This document shows positions 62,601 through 64,000 of a stretch of 64,000 nucleotides of DNA, piece by piece. The first letter of the stretch is position 1. Every line of letters starts with the position of its first letter. The position numbers and the translations under genes are program-made. The stretch lies in contig BSYO01000034.1 of assembly GCA_033239525.1 (NCBI GenBank), positions 1,116,001-1,180,000 on the forward strand, written 5' to 3'. This DNA is from Nepenthes gracilis. Lineage: Eukaryota; Streptophyta; Magnoliopsida; Caryophyllales; Nepenthaceae. The notes beneath the pieces are model-generated. The model saw only the letters and a list, made by a program, of their open reading frames with translations, had not been told where the DNA came from and did not search any database.

Positions 62601-64000
62601 GAAGGAGCTTTAATGTGGGTAATCGAGAAAAAACCAAGTGATTCCTGGTGCTGGGGAAGTTTGTTGAAGGCCAGGGATAAACTTTGTAGATTTTTTGTGA
62701 AAAACTGAGAATATTGTACTTGGAAACCAAGTTCAAATGAAAGATATACCATGAAAATGGTTCTGCATAACTCAGATGACTATGGTGAGAAGGCTAGTTA
62801 GAACCCAATGGTTTGTGAGAAGAGCATAATCTCTAGACTTGCTTACATTACATGGTTTGTTGCTCTTAATAGATTGAGAAGCAATACACAGTGAATCCAG
62901 AGATCAGCTTTAGAGGAATACCGCTGCTTGAGGAGGATGGAATGTGGGGTTCTTAGCAGTTAGAGGAAGAAGCTATTTAGTGATGTATAGAAGAACGGTG
63001 CAAGTTGCTGTGGCTTACCATATTTAGTGTGGAAGAAACAGGAGGACTGTTCAATGATTAGCTATGGACTCTAGCGACATGGCTAGATGGGAGTGAGACA
63101 ATAGGATCTTTGTGATGTATGAAGCTGTTTTGCTGTATTTTCCTTTATATATGAAACTTGCTTAATCTTTGTTATGAGCAATGAAGTTACCAATTAACGT
63201 GGTCAAGAAAGAAAGAGTGTTCAGTCTTGTCTCATTGTGGTTTACCTGTAATACCCGGTTCTCATTTGATTTGATTTGGTATTATCAGTTTATTTTTGGT
63301 TAAATTGAATATATTGAAAAATAATTATTTGAAGGATGTTCCGAGCAAGGAAGTAGATTGGCACTTGTAGCACACCTGATGTGTGCTTCAGTGCGGATTC
63401 CAGATTGGGGAGTGACCTAGGCGGCATTTGAGCGTGGGATCCAGAGTAGGTGTGCTTGAGGGGCGTCCAAGGGAGCACTCGTGTGTGCATGGGGTTAGGC
63501 GTTGCGCTTATGTGCCGATTCGGCTATATAAAGCCTGATGTGCATTGTTTTGGTCATTTTGCACGGAAGGAAGAGAAGGAGAGAGAAAGAGGAGGAGAAG
63601 GAAGAGAGAGAAAGAGGAGGAGAAGAGGTAGTTCAAAGTATCATTTTGTCAAATCTATTTAGTCCGAGGTTGAGGCGAGTATTCTTATGCCCTATTTTTG
63701 GTCTGTTTTCGTTTCTAGTCATTTTTACTTACATTTGGTAGTTTTAGTATATATGCATGTCATTTTGCTTTCCCCCATTTGTTTTACTCATGCATGCATG
63801 TAGATTTATTAGAGGATTTGAGGTTTTGTTTCCGTTTTGCTAATATTTGAGGATTTTACTTATTTTGTAAAAAATGGGTAAATGTCTTGAAATGTTATGT
63901 TTATGTGTGATATATTTATAAAGAAAAAGTTATAAAAATTTGTATATGGGCCGTGCATGCGGTATCCATGTTTTGTGCTTCGAGTTGGACTCTATCTTCG
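47683..64000 (+). CDS. CLPT: Chloroplast CLPT (Clp protease accessory), 5' three exons
   Basis: CLPT1/CLPT2 proteins carry a ClpC-like N-domain and help assemble the plastid ClpPR protease core. Exons: 47683-47927, 48021-48056, 59177-59286; the rest lies beyond the window. Exon 1 starts MAAQAFTLLSIVPAASP and is Ser/Arg-rich, typical of a chloroplast transit peptide, ending with LQSLPTAQ. Exon 2 is a 36-nt microexon (KPKEGSAENLP). Exon 3 gives WSARAIKAFAMAELEARKLK, YPNNGTETLIMGILVE, the diagnostic Clp-N segment of this family. Phases agree (2, 2, 1). The exon 1 donor is uncertain: GTGTTA at 47,928 keeps the frame, and GTTTCG at 47,914 with a later acceptor is an alternative. The downstream segment beginning G-T-S (Clp-N helix) was searched for up to 64,000 and not found, so intron 3 is longer than 4.7 kb. 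Confidence 0.88.
48732..49397 (-). repeat. 3' LTR of the Tat element (666 bp)
   Basis: On the element strand it runs from TGATGAGTATT to CGCATCA. It aligns along its length with the 57,931-58,598 copy (for example GGTTTCCGTACGTCT, TCTGATCACAAGATTGAATTG). Many substitutions separate the two, so the insertion is old. Confidence 0.93.
49800..51858 (+). pseudogene. Antisense ORF of the Tat element (PF04195-like)
   Basis: Between integrase and 3' LTR the strand opposite to pol encodes a decayed protein. 50,020-50,150 reads ITVYETHLKGGLRFPLASEL and ARFQPNDVRYLISL, resembling the 'putative gypsy type transposon' domain (PF04195). Then come a basic Lys-rich stretch at 50,570-50,690, an acidic Val/Glu-rich stretch at 51,070-51,330, and a coiled-coil-like AEERISQLERELVDMK at 51,560-51,612. 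Similar antisense genes are known in Tat-type elements such as Retand and Ogre relatives. Frame breaks show it is no longer intact. Function unknown. Confidence 0.65.
52476..52593. repeat. 59-bp tandem duplication in the Tat element
   Basis: Unit 1 52476-52534 and unit 2 52535-52593 start TGCCATTTTGGGCATGTAAT and are almost identical, differing mainly at AAACTAG versus AGACTAG. It lies downstream of integrase on the element strand. Confidence 0.9.
53040..53350 (-). pseudogene. Tat integrase core remnant
   Basis: The minus strand reads AQWRLDILRPLPITSGQRKF, IIIGIDYFRK, TEFVRQNIIGRFGIPEIIII and DNGTQFTSKHF, the D..D part of the DDE integrase core. One in-frame stop follows YFRK. It is followed by a KLVYTSVAYP segment near 53,045, where Tat integrases have the S-S-PAHPQ region. 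Confidence 0.8.
53775..54175 (-). pseudogene. Archaeal-type RNase H of the Tat element
   Basis: It reads MHVDSSSMQVGCGAELVL, then YEALLAGLKLAKECSA, then in an overlapping frame ELVINQVRGNFKA and IIHIPREENGEANRLARAAA. The DSS start, the E of YEALLAGL and the final EANRLAR correspond to the catalytic segments of this RNase H type, whose presence after the first RNase H is diagnostic of the Tat lineage. One frameshift separates the halves. Confidence 0.85.
54430..55640 (-). pseudogene. Tat reverse transcriptase and first RNase H
   Basis: The sequence includes DWLSNVVMLKKSNGKWKMCV, DFTDVNKACPKDNFPL, LLSFTDVYSGYDQIRM, MPFGLKNTGTTYQQLVNKIF and, after a stop, MKVYVNDMLVKSK, then MKLNPTKCMF. YVND replaces the catalytic YVDD, which should abolish polymerase activity. 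RNase H remnants follow to about 54,430. Confidence 0.88.
55741..56355 (-). pseudogene. Tat protease region
   Basis: It contains VISFSDEDLTHVTSPHSDPL, VFIDNGSSKNLLYLD (D-N/T-G-S-S aspartic protease site, Asn in place of Thr/Ser) and VYNVILGHPYLTTFG. One stop separates the 56,355-56,002 and 55,962-55,741 parts. The same segments are recognisable in the older copy at about 8,030-8,420. Confidence 0.85.
56640..57410 (-). pseudogene. Tat gag remnant
   Basis: 57,368-57,111 contains FKMPTQDPYDGSTDPIDYLD and HFYTLLNFQGLDKVAMC. 56,904-56,686 contains MKLNAFISMLEPGDFFKHL and AEAIARAYIAAEEANEAKR. Frameshifts lie between them. The same gag block is present in the copy at 5.3-5.6 kb. Confidence 0.85.
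57931..58598 (-). repeat. 5' LTR of the Tat element (668 bp)
   Basis: Partner of 48,732-49,397 with the same TGATGAG...CGCATCA ends on the element strand. It is followed inward (at 57,930 and below) by the primer-binding-like site. Confidence 0.93.
58812..58897. repeat. Perfect 43-bp tandem duplication in CLPT intron 2
   Basis: Units 58812-58854 and 58855-58897 both read from AGGGCAATGCTATCTACATG to ACCTGACAG without difference. The duplication must be recent, or the assembly slipped here. It lies 0.2 kb from the Tat insertion and 0.28 kb before exon 3. Confidence 0.93.
59287..63246 (+). other. CLPT intron 3, part in window
   Basis: It starts at the GTTTGT donor after exon 3. An AT repeat related to 21.1 kb lies at 59,990-60,250, and a 17-bp motif (ATGGATGCTGACCATGG) is present twice at 62,172 and 62,206. 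No exon of CLPT or other gene was recognised. Confidence 0.5.
63247..64000 (+). mobile_element. Long-LTR family copy, cut by the window end
   Basis: It begins TGTAATACCCGGTTCTCA and is the least decayed-looking 5' part of the family. It has a GC-rich segment with GTGTGCTTGAGGGGCGTCC, then GCGCTTATGTGCCGATTCGG, a TATA box CTATATAAAG at about 63,524, GTTTTGGTCATTTTGCA, and a purine tract of GAGAAAGAGGAGGAG units at 63,570-63,630. A CATGCATGCATG run and GCTAATATTTGAGG follow. It is in sense with CLPT. Whether it is solo or the 5' LTR of a full element cannot be seen. Confidence 0.55.

Noticed and set aside
63450..63741. Lys/Glu/Arg-rich plus-strand open frames
   Set aside because: They translate the purine tract of the long LTR; not a protein gene.
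1..64000. Search for tRNA/rRNA genes, CRISPR-like regularly spaced repeats, biosynthetic clusters or resistance-gene domains
   Set aside because: None was recognised. Repeats present are tandem duplications, palindromes and LTRs, not regularly spaced arrays.

Overview
This window is AT-rich nuclear DNA of a flowering plant. Three conserved plant genes are split into many short exons with canonical splice sites, and their introns and intergenic spaces are filled with decayed LTR retrotransposons of plant lineages (Ty3 Tat, a Ty3 chromovirus, Ty1 SIRE/Maximus-like). No bacterial operon, CRISPR array, tRNA or rRNA was seen. I cannot name the species.

Layout. (1) About 1-12,170, minus strand: the 5' part of the plant pICln gene (Sm-protein assembly chaperone). 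Four exons are visible; the last is cut by the window start. Its second intron is about 11.4 kb and holds a transposase fossil, a decayed Tat element and a solo LTR inside that element. (2) 12,170-19,262: intergenic. It has an old direct duplication, a decayed chromovirus pol with an internally duplicated integrase segment, and an LTR-like block. (3) 19,262-33,615, minus strand: a complete 17-exon cytosolic enolase gene (445 codons plus stop, no disruption). It has one GC-AG intron and a 7.9-kb intron 2 holding a decayed copia element. A TATA box and a CT microsatellite lie just upstream of the start codon. (4) 33,700-47,680: intergenic. It has AT-rich palindromes, then a nest of long LTRs (about 1.9-2.5 kb) and a Tat pol relic split by a solo LTR. 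(5) 47,683 to beyond 64,000, plus strand: the 5' part of a chloroplast CLPT gene (Clp protease accessory protein). Its 11.1-kb intron 2 contains a full-length Tat retrotransposon with two 666-668-bp LTRs and a perfect 5-bp target duplication (AAAGG). Intron 3 runs off the window and contains another LTR of the long family.

The three host genes are unrelated housekeeping genes: snRNP assembly, glycolysis and plastid proteolysis. What they share is structure. Each has one very large intron hosting a retroelement, and each protein-coding retroelement is antisense to its host gene. I found no convincing new biological system. The most noteworthy items are the GC-AG enolase intron, the LTR family that repeatedly landed in Tat coding sequence, the Tat element with an antisense ORF, and several duplications and palindromes.
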